From assembly GCA_964389675.1 (NCBI GenBank), contig CAYMEV010000023.1:1-53832 (forward strand): a stretch of DNA of 53,832 nucleotides, written 5' to 3'. Positions within the stretch are counted from its first letter, which is position 1. Each line of letters begins with the position of its first letter. Both the position numbers and the translations under genes were made by a program. The notes under the pieces are model-generated. The model made no database searches and was not told where the DNA came from. It worked only from the letters and a program-made list of their open reading frames with translations. Below are positions 1 to 9,100 of this stretch, piece by piece. The DNA comes from CAYMEV01 sp964389675 [NCBI: uncultured Candidatus Sumerlaeota bacterium]. Lineage in GTDB: Bacteria; CAYMEV01.

Positions 1-368
1 TAAATTGGGTATTTTTATTTGTCGTTAGTGAGTAGGAATATTTGTCGCCAGACAAGGCAGGCTGAATCCTGACTGGGATTCCATTTCATTATAGAAAAAT
101 TCAGCAGAGCTTACAGTGACCGCTGAATAATTTTTCTCAATGTATTTTATTATATCCAGAATTTTCCTCGTCCTGATAAGTTTATGATCATTTTCCTGTA
201 CTATATCTGTTTTTAAAAAAAATCTCTATAAATATTCTAAAAGAAAACCTTTCCTTTCCGCTGCTAACCATCATATTTATGAAATAATTTTTAATTTGGT
301 ATTGAATTCCTTTGTAAAAGATTCTATAATATTAAAAAATAATAATGAAATCGCAAAAGGAGTTTGTA
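1..368. other. AT-rich leader region without a supported gene
   Basis: No reading frame here has a ribosome-binding site or recognisable protein content. A short inverted repeat (GAATCC at 64-69, GGATTC at 76-81) is visible, but it has no T tract and could be chance. The final ~170 bases are very AT-rich and probably hold the promoter of the lipoprotein gene that starts at 369. I could not pick a convincing -35/-10 pair. Confidence 0.5.
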
Positions 369-1343
369 ATGCATAAAAAATACCTGGATAATATTTTATG
401 GATTATTGCCCTTCTGGCATCAATTGCAATGACAGGCTGTTATTCATGGCATCCGGTTGTGGTTAATCCTTACCTTAATGCTAAAAGTGAGATAATTATC
501 AGGCCGGAACTCCAGGAATTACTGGATAAAAACGGACAGAACCTGAAAATTGTTCTCAGGGTGCCCGCCATGCCTCCGCAGGTATCACAGGCTGACATAA
601 TAGCAAAAAACAAACTTTATGACATCATAGAAAGAGCGCTGTACAAGGCCGGCTTCACCGTTCGCGACAGGGCTCTGCTTGAGAAAGTCCTCCAGGGGGA
701 GATAGGAAGCTACCGGGAAGTGGCTGACAAGATTGATACAGATATTATCCTTGAGATTATCTCTCTTGAGACTGGCATCAAGCTAAGCCACAGGTTCTAT
801 TATGACCCTTCCACCGATACAAATGAGAAGCTTGCAGATACCATAGGAGAGAATCAGCCGGGGCCGGTATTCACACTATATGGCGGCAAGCTGGATGCCA
901 GGATAATCACAGTGAAAGACGGTTCTGTCACAGGAATAATGACTATATATGGAGTCCCCTATAGTGCAGGATTCCAGGTCCTTACACCTGCCGTAGCCCC
1001 GATGAACATAGGGGCACCCGGCTACACAGGCTTCGGAATAGGAGACGAGGAGGAAGCTGTCCAGTTCATGTCAGGGCTCGTGGTCCAGACCCTTCTTGGC
1101 TGTCAATGGATCATAAAAAGCGTAACACCCGGAAGCATTGCGGATTATTCGGGGCTTAAACCCGGGGATGAAGTGATCGAGGTAAACGGAAATAAGGTCT
1201 ATAATTTCAGTTACGGCCTGGAATTATTAAGAAACTCATGGGATTATATAGATCTGAAGATCAAAAGGCAGGGGGCGGTCAAAAATATAGAAATTGAGGA
1301 CTACTTTGGGCAGCTTATAGGGCTTGAATTTGAAAGCAGATAG
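369..1343 (+). CDS. Lipoprotein with a C-terminal PDZ domain
   Basis: Predicted membrane-anchored lipoprotein of 324 residues. An ATG lies 24 bases upstream at 345, but the start at 369 has AAAAGGAG at 355-362 six bases before it and gives a clean signal peptide: a basic N-terminus, a hydrophobic core, then a lipobox-like M-T-G-C near residue 21. The middle (roughly residues 40-150) alternates strands and helices in a way that recalls CsgG/LpoB-type periplasmic lipoprotein domains; this likeness is weak. The last ~80 residues form a PDZ domain with the typical run of hydrophobic strand, PGS-A...SGL-PGD and VNG. There is no protease domain, so the PDZ probably binds a protein C-terminus or tail. 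A membrane protein gene follows 61 bases downstream on the same strand and may share its transcript. Lipoprotein and PDZ are well supported; the cellular role is unknown. Confidence 0.8.
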   Translation: MHKKYLDNILWIIALLASIAMTGCYSWHPVVVNPYLNAKSEIIIRPELQELLDKNGQNLKIVLRVPAMPPQVSQADIIAKNKLYDIIERALYKAGFTVRDRALLEKVLQGEIGSYREVADKIDTDIILEIISLETGIKLSHRFYYDPSTDTNEKLADTIGENQPGPVFTLYGGKLDARIITVKDGSVTGIMTIYGVPYSAGFQVLTPAVAPMNIGAPGYTGFGIGDEEEAVQFMSGLVVQTLLGCQWIIKSVTPGSIADYSGLKPGDEVIEVNGNKVYNFSYGLELLRNSWDYIDLKIKRQGAVKNIEIEDYFGQLIGLEFESR

Positions 1344-1404
1344 GCTGAATGGACGATTGATAATCAGATTTTTGATGCTTCATGCAGCAATTAAATGAGA
1401 AATT

Positions 1405-2169
1405 ATGGCAGACCTTAAAGATTATAAGACAGAAGGGCTCATTGAAAAGAGCATTTTCTATTTTTATGCAGTATTCATCGCCCCTGCTGTAATACCTGTC
1501 CTCCGCAATGCACTGAAGTCTCACGACACTGTACCATGGGCCGGATGGCTCATAATTGCAGCGCTAATACTTGAGACAGCAGGCATCTGGTGGCTGTCAT
1601 CCCTCTGGCGCTTCCGCGGGGGTATGCCCTATGCTGCAGGATTACCAATGCGCCTGGGGGCAGGACTGGTCATAAGCCATGTACTTCTTTCATACTTTCT
1701 TCTGCTATTTGCAATGGACATGCTTGGGCTCATGGCAGGAAAAGAAAAGGAACCATCCGCTATTGCAATCACTCTTATGGTCACGATGTTCTTCAGGGAG
1801 TTTATCTTCTGGTTCGGGGCCGCAGCAAAAAGGAATGTCAATAAGGAACCTTCACAGCTGAAGGTGATGTTTGGCAGGTTTTTCCTATTTCTTTTCAGGA
1901 TAGTTTCTTTTACTGTTTACTGGGATACTATCATTCAGATAGAGGGGATAAAAGGAGTCCCTATATTGCTGTGGATAGTACTTGGGCCGGCAATAGTACT
2001 GATCTTCATGATAATCTACCTTCCCATGCGAGCAGCTGAACTGCTTGAACTATGCTTTTACAGGGAATCTCCCAAAATGCTTGCAAAAATGGGCTGGAGC
2101 ATCATTATGAATGCTTCATTCCTGGCGCTCTATCCAATTGTCGTGGAATATGTCAGGAATTTGTTTTAA
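1405..2169 (+). CDS. Polytopic membrane protein of unknown function
   Basis: A 254-residue, very hydrophobic protein with about seven predicted membrane segments (around residues 15-38, 45-65, 83-105, 115-140, 150-175, 185-210 and 228-250). Short basic or acidic loops separate them. I recognise no family and no catalytic motif. The ribosome-binding site before the ATG is weak (GAGA), which fits translation from the transcript of the PDZ lipoprotein gene that ends 61 bases upstream. The two may act together at the envelope, but only the adjacency suggests this. A hairpin at 2209-2227 follows the stop codon. Confidence 0.75.
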   Translation: MADLKDYKTEGLIEKSIFYFYAVFIAPAVIPVLRNALKSHDTVPWAGWLIIAALILETAGIWWLSSLWRFRGGMPYAAGLPMRLGAGLVISHVLLSYFLLLFAMDMLGLMAGKEKEPSAIAITLMVTMFFREFIFWFGAAAKRNVNKEPSQLKVMFGRFFLFLFRIVSFTVYWDTIIQIEGIKGVPILLWIVLGPAIVLIFMIIYLPMRAAELLELCFYRESPKMLAKMGWSIIMNASFLALYPIVVEYVRNLF

Positions 2170-2208
2170 GATAACGCTGATGATATTTCATTGCATAGTA
2201 CTATGAAC

Positions 2209-2227
2209 AGCAGGGAAGTTTCCTGCT
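2209..2227 (+). terminator. Hairpin after the membrane-protein gene
   Basis: AGCAGG at 2209-2214 pairs with CCTGCT at 2222-2227, and inner G-T and A-T pairs extend the stem. It lies 40 bases after the stop of the membrane protein gene, between convergent genes. No T tract follows, so it is at best a weak intrinsic terminator or a 3'-end stabilising hairpin. The remainder of the 2170-2465 gap shows nothing I can support. Confidence 0.35.
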
Positions 2228-2465
2228 CTGAATTAAAGTCGATTATGAGCAGTATCAAACTGAATTAATACCATTGCACCTCTGCTTACCGGAAGCATAA
2301 AGGATGGCCTGCTGGTATGCGACAGCAGTACGGGGAATATATATCCTGGGAAAAAACTGCTTTCCTCATGGGAACTGCCTGTTCCGTCATATGACACTGA
2401 TGCTGCGGCTGTCCTGGAATAAAGACAGTCAGAGAAGCAATTTTTTTACCCTAAGCGTATTCCGA

Positions 2466-3509
2466 TCAGGTATTTTTAACATAATCTGCTATAAAGGCTG
2501 CTCCGTTTTTTTCCTGGCTTTCCATGTGGCTGTTAATACATAGGGGGTTTATTTTTCTTATCCCTGCCATCCATAGATTATAATAGGAGCAGAAAACAGC
2601 AGTAAAAAGGTCCATTTTATTAAGTTCATCAGAGGAAAGGGGACATAGTGATGTGTACCCTGATAAAAGAGCATCCCGGAAACGCAGATAATCCGCAGTA
2701 CCAAGACAGTGCACCAGCGCTACAGCTAAATCAAAGAGCCAGTAACCGAAACCGGAGGAATCAAAGTCAATGGGACGGGGCTGTCCATGATTGAAGATCA
2801 CATTAAAATCAAGCCCCATATCCCCGTGGATAAGTCCGAAATAGCGAGGGGCCTCACCCCATTTATCACTAAGGGCCTGAAAATGCTCAGCCACGATCTC
2901 AATATGTTTCATCTGCTCAGAGCTAAGCAGACCCCAGCATTCACCCTCCTGCAACCCGATCTCTTCATCATTCATAAATAATCCCTTCCAGTCATATCTA
3001 CGCTTCTCAATGTTCTTAAAGGGGACCCTCCAGTTTTGTGAAAAAGCATGCATAGCCGCCATAAGTTTTCCCTGGGCAGTATAATGCTTTGCCTGTCCGT
3101 AACCGGGCAGGTGCTTCCCTTTCACCCAGCGGGTCATAGCAACTAAACGGATATGGGAAGAACCATTGACTGGAAAGCTTGTAAGCATACTGCCTTCATT
3201 ATTCAGCATGGGTTCAGGAACAGGCAGGCCAGCCCTGAACATCGCTTGGAGCCATGCAAGCTCCAGGCTGATAGACTCGGCTGTCTGCCAGCCTGGCTGG
3301 TAGAGACGCAAAAGGAACTGTCCCCTGATAAAAAGATCAGATTCGCAAAAAAAAGCATCCGGTGCATAGACCCGGTAAAGGGTATTGCCTGAATGATGAA
3401 GAAAGCTCATTGAAGCATGTTCAAGGCCATAAGCGCCCAAAGCCTTTTTTGCATAAGCATGCTCTTTGCGGAGCCGTCCAAGGCGAGTAAGTTTTTTATC
3501 GGACCTCAT
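2466..3509 (-). CDS. Phosphotransferase of the APH/homoserine-kinase-like family
   Basis: A 347-residue cytoplasmic protein with the aminoglycoside-phosphotransferase/choline-kinase fold. The N-lobe (residues 1-125) has a strand-rich ATP-binding region with the LRLY strand near 67-70. The C-lobe carries the catalytic HGD at 228-230, with a downstream Asn at 236, and the metal-binding IDFD at 247-250, followed by G-F-G-Y-W-L-F-D-L-A, typical of the branch related to SrkA/RdoA and homoserine kinase II. The substrate cannot be read from the sequence: a small-molecule hydroxyl or protein Ser/Thr are both possible. The start is supported by AAGGGA upstream of the ATG. It stands alone and converges on the membrane-protein gene. 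It is not evidence for antibiotic resistance. Confidence 0.85.
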   Translation of the reverse strand: MRSDKKLTRLGRLRKEHAYAKKALGAYGLEHASMSFLHHSGNTLYRVYAPDAFFCESDLFIRGQFLLRLYQPGWQTAESISLELAWLQAMFRAGLPVPEPMLNNEGSMLTSFPVNGSSHIRLVAMTRWVKGKHLPGYGQAKHYTAQGKLMAAMHAFSQNWRVPFKNIEKRRYDWKGLFMNDEEIGLQEGECWGLLSSEQMKHIEIVAEHFQALSDKWGEAPRYFGLIHGDMGLDFNVIFNHGQPRPIDFDSSGFGYWLFDLAVALVHCLGTADYLRFRDALLSGYTSLCPLSSDELNKMDLFTAVFCSYYNLWMAGIRKINPLCINSHMESQEKNGAAFIADYVKNT

Positions 3510-3736
3510 TTTTGATATTCCCTTATTATAATCATTTTGCTTAATAATACGGTATATGCAAAAAATATACAGGAGAAAAATGCATTTTATGCTGGAAATC
3601 TTATTATCCCTGCAGTATTCAGATATAAATTTGAAATTTTGCCATTTTTTTCTTTTAAAACCATTTTATTTGATACCTGTTTTAAGGTATACTATCTGAA
3701 ATACAGGGAAAATAATAAGAAAAAGGAGGACAGGTA

Positions 3737-4579
3737 ATGGAAAAAGGCGTAACCCACAAATATATTTTGTCCAGGGCATTTATAATAATGATATGCCTAA
3801 TTTTTATTTTTTCGTCAGTATCTTCAGCAGGGGCAAAAATACCAGACAATAAGCAACTTCAGTCGATTACACTTGAGGCCCTTATGAAATTCAATGAGGC
3901 TGTCAGGATAAAGAGCTTCAATAAATTCCATGCTTTTATCTCAAAATTCTGGCAGAAACAGATTACTTCAGAGGAACTGAAAGGAATATTTCAAGCCTTC
4001 ATAGATGCTGAGATCGATCTATCCCCTATCAGGAATCTTGAGGCAGTATTTGATGTTTCTCCCTGGATCAGCGATGACGGATGGCTGGAGGTTATAGGCC
4101 ATTACCCGAGCATGCCGAGCCGGACTGCTTTCAACCTTACCTATCTGCAGGAAAAGGGAAAGTGGAAACTGGTAGGAATAAATGTACAGGTCTATGCTCC
4201 TGATAAGCTGGTGCCTTTTGACCCTGTCCTTGCAGAGATGGCACAGGAAACCCTTATTAATTTCAGCAGGGCAATCCGGGCAAAAGATTTTACAGCTTTT
4301 CACAGATCAATTTCAACATTGTGGAGGCAGCAGACTACTCCTGATGAACTCAAGGAAGCATTCAAGACCTTTATCGATAATGATTTCAGCCTTAAAGAAG
4401 TAGAAAAGGTCAAACCTCAGATAGACCCCGGGGCATCAATCGAAGAATATGAAGAATACAATGTCTTAAACTTCTCAGGAGTCTTCAGCCTTGATGAAGG
4501 CACTCTCCGCTTCAGCCTGCAGTATCTCATGGAAGCTGGGGAATGGAAGCTGGCGGCAATTAATGTTAATATAAAATAG
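3737..4579 (+). CDS. Secreted protein with two tandem copies of one domain
   Basis: A 280-residue protein with an N-terminal signal peptide (hydrophobic residues ~13-30, likely Ala-X-Ala cleavage near 33). The rest is an internal duplication: residues ~45-155 and ~163-280 align throughout. Both copies carry a helix with F-x-x-A-[IV]-R-x-K-[SD]-F, then F-H-x-x-I-S-x-[FL]-W, then a T-[SP]-[ED]-E-L-K helix, and end with a strand of the type L-Q-Y-L-x-E-x-G-x-W-K-L. The helix-then-sheet pattern ending in W-K-L recalls NTF2-like/DUF4864 folds, but I do not claim a family. A strong AAAGGAGGA at 3722-3730 supports the start. It is monocistronic, diverges from the phosphotransferase gene and converges with the sulfatase-like gene 23 bases downstream. 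Confidence 0.8.
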   Translation: MEKGVTHKYILSRAFIIMICLIFIFSSVSSAGAKIPDNKQLQSITLEALMKFNEAVRIKSFNKFHAFISKFWQKQITSEELKGIFQAFIDAEIDLSPIRNLEAVFDVSPWISDDGWLEVIGHYPSMPSRTAFNLTYLQEKGKWKLVGINVQVYAPDKLVPFDPVLAEMAQETLINFSRAIRAKDFTAFHRSISTLWRQQTTPDELKEAFKTFIDNDFSLKEVEKVKPQIDPGASIEEYEEYNVLNFSGVFSLDEGTLRFSLQYLMEAGEWKLAAINVNIK

Positions 4580-4602
4580 TGCTTTTAGTGGGTTAGCAGG
4601 TA

Positions 4603-6015
4603 TTAATTTATATAACCCAATGCTCTAAGCTCAGATTTTATGCTTTCGTCATATTCCTGTATGGATGACTCTGCATTCCCTGGATCTATACTCTGATATC
4701 TCCTGGCCTTTTTTTCCAGGTTTTCTGCAGCCTGCTTATTTTCACCTATTATATTATTTCTCTCCTCCCTGTCCTGCTGTATATCAAAGAGCATTGTTTT
4801 CCCATCGTTACGTCTGATATACTTAAGATTTTTATCAATAATTGATACTGTGCCAGGCCCATAAGCCGGAGATGATGAGATGATCGGTTTTCCTGGCAAT
4901 TCGGAAAGAGATTTTTCATTCTTTAGATATGGCCACAGGTTCCTTCCCTGAAATCCTGGGTAAGGTTCTAGCCCCACAGCTGCTAATATGGTCGGGCTGA
5001 TATCGATATGATCGACATGGTTATTGATTGTTTCAGGGCAAGCCCCGCATAATCTCGTCCAGTAAAATACAAGAGGAATATGGAGCTGTTCCTCAAACAT
5101 GGAATGACCGTGAGCAACCCCGTATATGCCGCGAGGGTCATTGCCCATATCCTTTTCTGCCCTGGCATGCTCCCAGAATTCTTCACCGTGATCAGACGTT
5201 ATAATGATCAATGTGTCCTCCAAAAGGTCATTATGCTCCAGGAACCGGATTAATCTGGCGATCTCCTGATCGACATACAGTAAAGCCCCGTCATATACTG
5301 CTATACGATGCGCCCTGAAATCAGAGAACTGGCTGGTATCAAGTTTCTCCCCTTTCTGGAATTGCCATCCCTGGTGCTCCTCTCCTCTTTTGCCTTCTGC
5401 ATCAGCAGGAAAATAATTGAAAAAACCTGGTGGGGGATTAACAGGATGGTGAAGGTCTATATACTGAATATAGCAGAAAAAGCGTTTGTCCTTAATATCT
5501 GCAATCCATTCAATGGCCTTATCTGTAAGATCGTTTGCGGGCATCCTTTTTATATGATTTATCGAAAAACCATGCTCCACCTGGTAGACCAGGAACGGAT
5601 TAGCGGAAAACATGCCGGTCTGCCAGCTGTTCTCCTTCATTAAACATCCAATACTGGGAATGGATCTGTTTATTACCGTGGGCAGATTTTCATCCAGGCA
5701 TTTTAATCTGCCAGGCACTTCTGCCTGATGCTGCCATGGGTATAATGAGGTTAAAATGCTCATAACAGCAGGCACAGTCCAGCTTGACTGAGCATAAGCC
5801 TTATTGAAAATAATACCCTCCTCTGCCAGTTTATCAATATTTGGAGTGGTGCATCTTTCATATCCAGTATAGCCAAGGTGGTCATAACGCAGAGTATCTA
5901 TGCATATTACAATGATATTATTTATTTGATCAGGTTTTATTCTGTAAAAGTATATAATGCTTCCGGCAATTAATATTAACGCTGAAAGTAAAATGGTAAT
6001 CCTGATCGCTCTCAT
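4603..6015 (-). CDS. Membrane-anchored sulfatase-like hydrolase (alkaline phosphatase superfamily)
   Basis: A 470-residue protein with one N-terminal membrane helix (residues ~5-24) and an extracytoplasmic catalytic domain. Family features are I-C-I-D-T-L-R-x-D-H-L-G-Y near 36-50 (metal ligand Asp), T-P-N-I-D-x-L-A-E-E-G, the nucleophile region S-S-W-T-V-P-A, I-I-T-S-D-H-G-E-E-F-W-E-H and V-A-H-G-H-S-M-F-E-E. The C-terminus ends A-L-G-Y-I-N. At the nucleophile position the C/S-x-P-x-R motif needed for formylglycine is replaced by T-V-P-A-V, so the nucleophile is probably Thr. That suggests a phosphoester, phosphonate or transferase activity rather than sulfate ester cleavage. A paralogue lies at 31795-33123. 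The substrate is unknown. Confidence 0.85.
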   Translation of the reverse strand: MRAIRITILLSALILIAGSIIYFYRIKPDQINNIIVICIDTLRYDHLGYTGYERCTTPNIDKLAEEGIIFNKAYAQSSWTVPAVMSILTSLYPWQHQAEVPGRLKCLDENLPTVINRSIPSIGCLMKENSWQTGMFSANPFLVYQVEHGFSINHIKRMPANDLTDKAIEWIADIKDKRFFCYIQYIDLHHPVNPPPGFFNYFPADAEGKRGEEHQGWQFQKGEKLDTSQFSDFRAHRIAVYDGALLYVDQEIARLIRFLEHNDLLEDTLIIITSDHGEEFWEHARAEKDMGNDPRGIYGVAHGHSMFEEQLHIPLVFYWTRLCGACPETINNHVDHIDISPTILAAVGLEPYPGFQGRNLWPYLKNEKSLSELPGKPIISSSPAYGPGTVSIIDKNLKYIRRNDGKTMLFDIQQDREERNNIIGENKQAAENLEKKARRYQSIDPGNAESSIQEYDESIKSELRALGYIN

Positions 6016-6112
6016 AGCATCTTTTGTAATTTATATATCATACAATAGTTTGAATTTACAGTTCTTATTAAAAAAAATTTCGATGCAGGGTATTGGATAT
6101 AGGATCAAGATA

Positions 6113-9100
6113 TCAGCCTAATTCTTCTATCATTTTCATGAATTTTGCTTTTGGTGTCGCTTTTATAAGCTTCTGGCAAAGGCTTCTTGCCTTTTTCCGA
6201 TACTGCTCTTCTCCTGTCAATTTCCAGAGCTCGTGGTTGAGACAGGCTTCCTGCTCATCAGAGACAGGCATGTCTTTAAGCATTGAAGACAGAGCTTCAG
6301 CATTTTTCTCTATCTTGTTTCTTAGGAGTGATGCTGCAAACTGCATATCCTTAATATCTAATTTTTCTGCAAGTATTGCAGATTCATTTATGGCTGTCAT
6401 GGCCTCATCATTCTTTTTAAGGCTGAACAGAATATTTGCTTTGCCTGCCAGCTGCTGGCAAAGCTCATATTTTATATCGAGATCCCGTGATATTTCTATT
6501 GCTCTTTCATAGAATTCCAGCGCAGAATCATACTGCCCCCGTTCACAGGCCAAAGATCCAATATTGGCAAGCGCTATGCTTATCCCCCTTCTATCGCCCA
6601 GTTCTTCAAAGAGTGTTTTCTGCCTTGTAAAATACTTCATGGCCTTTTCATGATCGCCATAATCTGCATAGATATTTCCAATATTATTCAGAGCTATGCT
6701 GATGCCCCATTTATCACCCATGCCCTCACATATTTTAAGATCTTTTTCAAAGCACTCCATTGCCTCTCTGAATTCTCCAAGCAAATAGTGCACAGTCCCG
6801 ATATTGCTGACAGCTGAGCTGATTCCGCTCTTATCTCCCAGTTCTTCAGAGATTTCCATTTCTTCCTGAAAGCACTCCATTGCCTTTTTAAATTCATTCC
6901 TTTCTTTATATACAACACCCATATTTCCGACAGTTATGCTCCTGCCCCTTTTATCACCAAGCTCTTTGCATATAAGAAGCTTTTTATTATAATATTCAAT
7001 TGCTTTTTTATAATCTCCCAAATAAACACAGGCATTACCAATATTTACATATGCATTGCCAATTCCCCATATATCCCCGAGTTCCTCCGATATTTCAAGC
7101 TCTTTTTCATAACACTCTATTGCCTTTTTGAAACTGCCCCTTGCCCTGTAAACGATCCCCATATTTGTCATTGCAAGGCTGATGCCTTTTTTATCGCCAA
7201 ACCTTTCACTTAAGGCCAGCAGTTCTTCATAACAATCCATGGCCTTTTCATATCTCCCCTGATAATAATGGATTATCCCAATATTCCCTATTGCTTTTGC
7301 CAGGCCTTTTTCATCCTTGATCTTCATGCATATTTCATAATCCTTTTGGAAGTATCTGATAGCCTTTTTATAATCACCCTGCTGTTCGTATATACTGCCA
7401 ATGTTCCAGAAAGCATTTTTTAGCCCTTTCAGGTATCCTTCTCTTTTTGCAATACTCTCTGCCCTTTTCAATACAATGCGTGCATCGGGATAATTTCCGC
7501 TGCATTGAAGAAGGTTCCCCAGTTTATTCAGGGTATCGACTATAATTTCAGGATATTGCAGTTCTTCTGATATCCTGAGCGAATTCTCAAATATTTCCTT
7601 TGCCCTGTTCCATTTGCCTGTCAGCTGCAGGACATCCGCCTGCCTGATAAGGGCCCGGGCTGTTTTTTCCTTCAGGTCTCTGCCATCAGCCTTATTAAGG
7701 AAGTACATCAGCCTGTCATAAAAATCCAGAGCCTGGGAATTCCTGTAATTTTCACGAGATGAATCTCCGGCTTTTTCAAGATATTCTATGGCCTTTTCCA
7801 AGTTTTCTGCTTTTTCATAATGATCTGCAAGCTCCTCATAATGCGGAAGCAGGTTGTCCTGATAAAGCTCTTCAATAATGCTTCCTGCATAATTATGGAG
7901 GCTCCTCAGGGTATCCTTGAGCTGTATTTCATAGGCAGCATCCCTGATCAGAGCATGTTTGAATATATAGCTCAGCTCTGACATGCTGTCCCAGATATTT
8001 TCCCGGCAGCCCATCTCCATCTGTTCGCTAAATTCTCTTTCCCCTGAAATGATCCCGGCAAGCTGAAGAAGATTTCCCAGCACAAGCAATGCAAATTCCC
8101 TTCCAAGGACAGAGGCTGTCTTTATCGTTTCCTTAAGTTCCGAAGACAGCCTGTCAATCCTTGCAATAATAATTCGGTTTATTCCTGAAGGGATCTCATA
8201 AGCCTGTTTGATGAGCCTGAAATTATCATCAAAGAGCCTGTTTTCCCTTAAATATAGAGTTATCTGCTCTGCATAGAAGGGATTGCCCCGGCTTTTCTCC
8301 CAAATAAAATCCTCTGTTTTTTCAGGAAGGCAATGTTCTGAAATATCAAGCCGGTCAATAATGAGTTTTCTTAGCATTCTTCTGCCGAAGGGCATTAATT
8401 TGAGCCTTTCTGACCTTATGCTGTCTGTCCTGGGCAGTAAGAAGCTTCCTCCCTTATCATCAGGCCTGCAGAGGGCGAGAATGATAAAGGGATATTTTTC
8501 CACATTGCGTGTCAGATGCTCTATCATCTCTATACTGTCCCTGTCGATCCAGTGTGCATCATCAAGGATCAATAACGTCGGGTTTGCCATGCTCCGGGCT
8601 TTAATGAACTGCTTTACAGCATTCAGTGTATTTTCAAAACGCTCTTTGGCATCAAGATGGCTGTAAAGGCTGTTTTCCCAGAAATATCCAAGCAGGGCTC
8701 CGATGACAGATATTTTCCGTGCAAGCTCACCGGCTGTATCTTTATCTTTTATGCTTCTGACCATTTCCATATACCTGATTTCAAAGCAGGCCTTTTTTTG
8801 CTCATGTTCAAGATTGTCATCCTGCGCAAAATACTCCTTGAGCATATGGATAAAAGGATTAAGGGATTTTCTCAAAATCTCATCGCAGGGCATGAAAAGG
8901 ACATTTGCTTTCCTTTCCTCAATAATGGCTGAAAAACTGGAAATAAGCCTTGATTTGCCAATACCCGCTATACCTTCTATATAGATAATTCCGCCGAAAT
9001 TGCCTTCAAATACGGGATATATCAATTCTAGAAGACGTTTTATCTCATCCTGCCTTCCAATGAACCTTCCTGAATATGATCTTTTATATTTCTCGGAAGC

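Noticed and set aside
2304-2543. Open frame of 79 codons between convergent genes
   Set aside because: No ribosome-binding site, composition unlike neighbouring genes, and it overlaps the 3' end of the phosphotransferase gene.
2466-3509. Aminoglycoside resistance kinase
   Set aside because: The fold is shared by many small-molecule and protein kinases; the motif context resembles the SrkA/homoserine-kinase branch, and there is no resistance context.
3670-3693. TTGATA and TATACT upstream of the secreted two-repeat protein as a promoter
   Set aside because: The spacer is only 12 bases, too short for a sigma-70 promoter.
3537-3737. Open frame of 66 codons before the secreted repeat protein
   Set aside because: Starts with TTG without a ribosome-binding site and occupies the divergent promoter region; no recognisable protein character.
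6694-6918. Alternative-frame open frames inside the TPR region of cyclase copy 1, and similar long antisense frames in other cyclase genes
   Set aside because: They are by-products of the repeated coding sequence and codon bias; the main frame carries the continuous family motifs.
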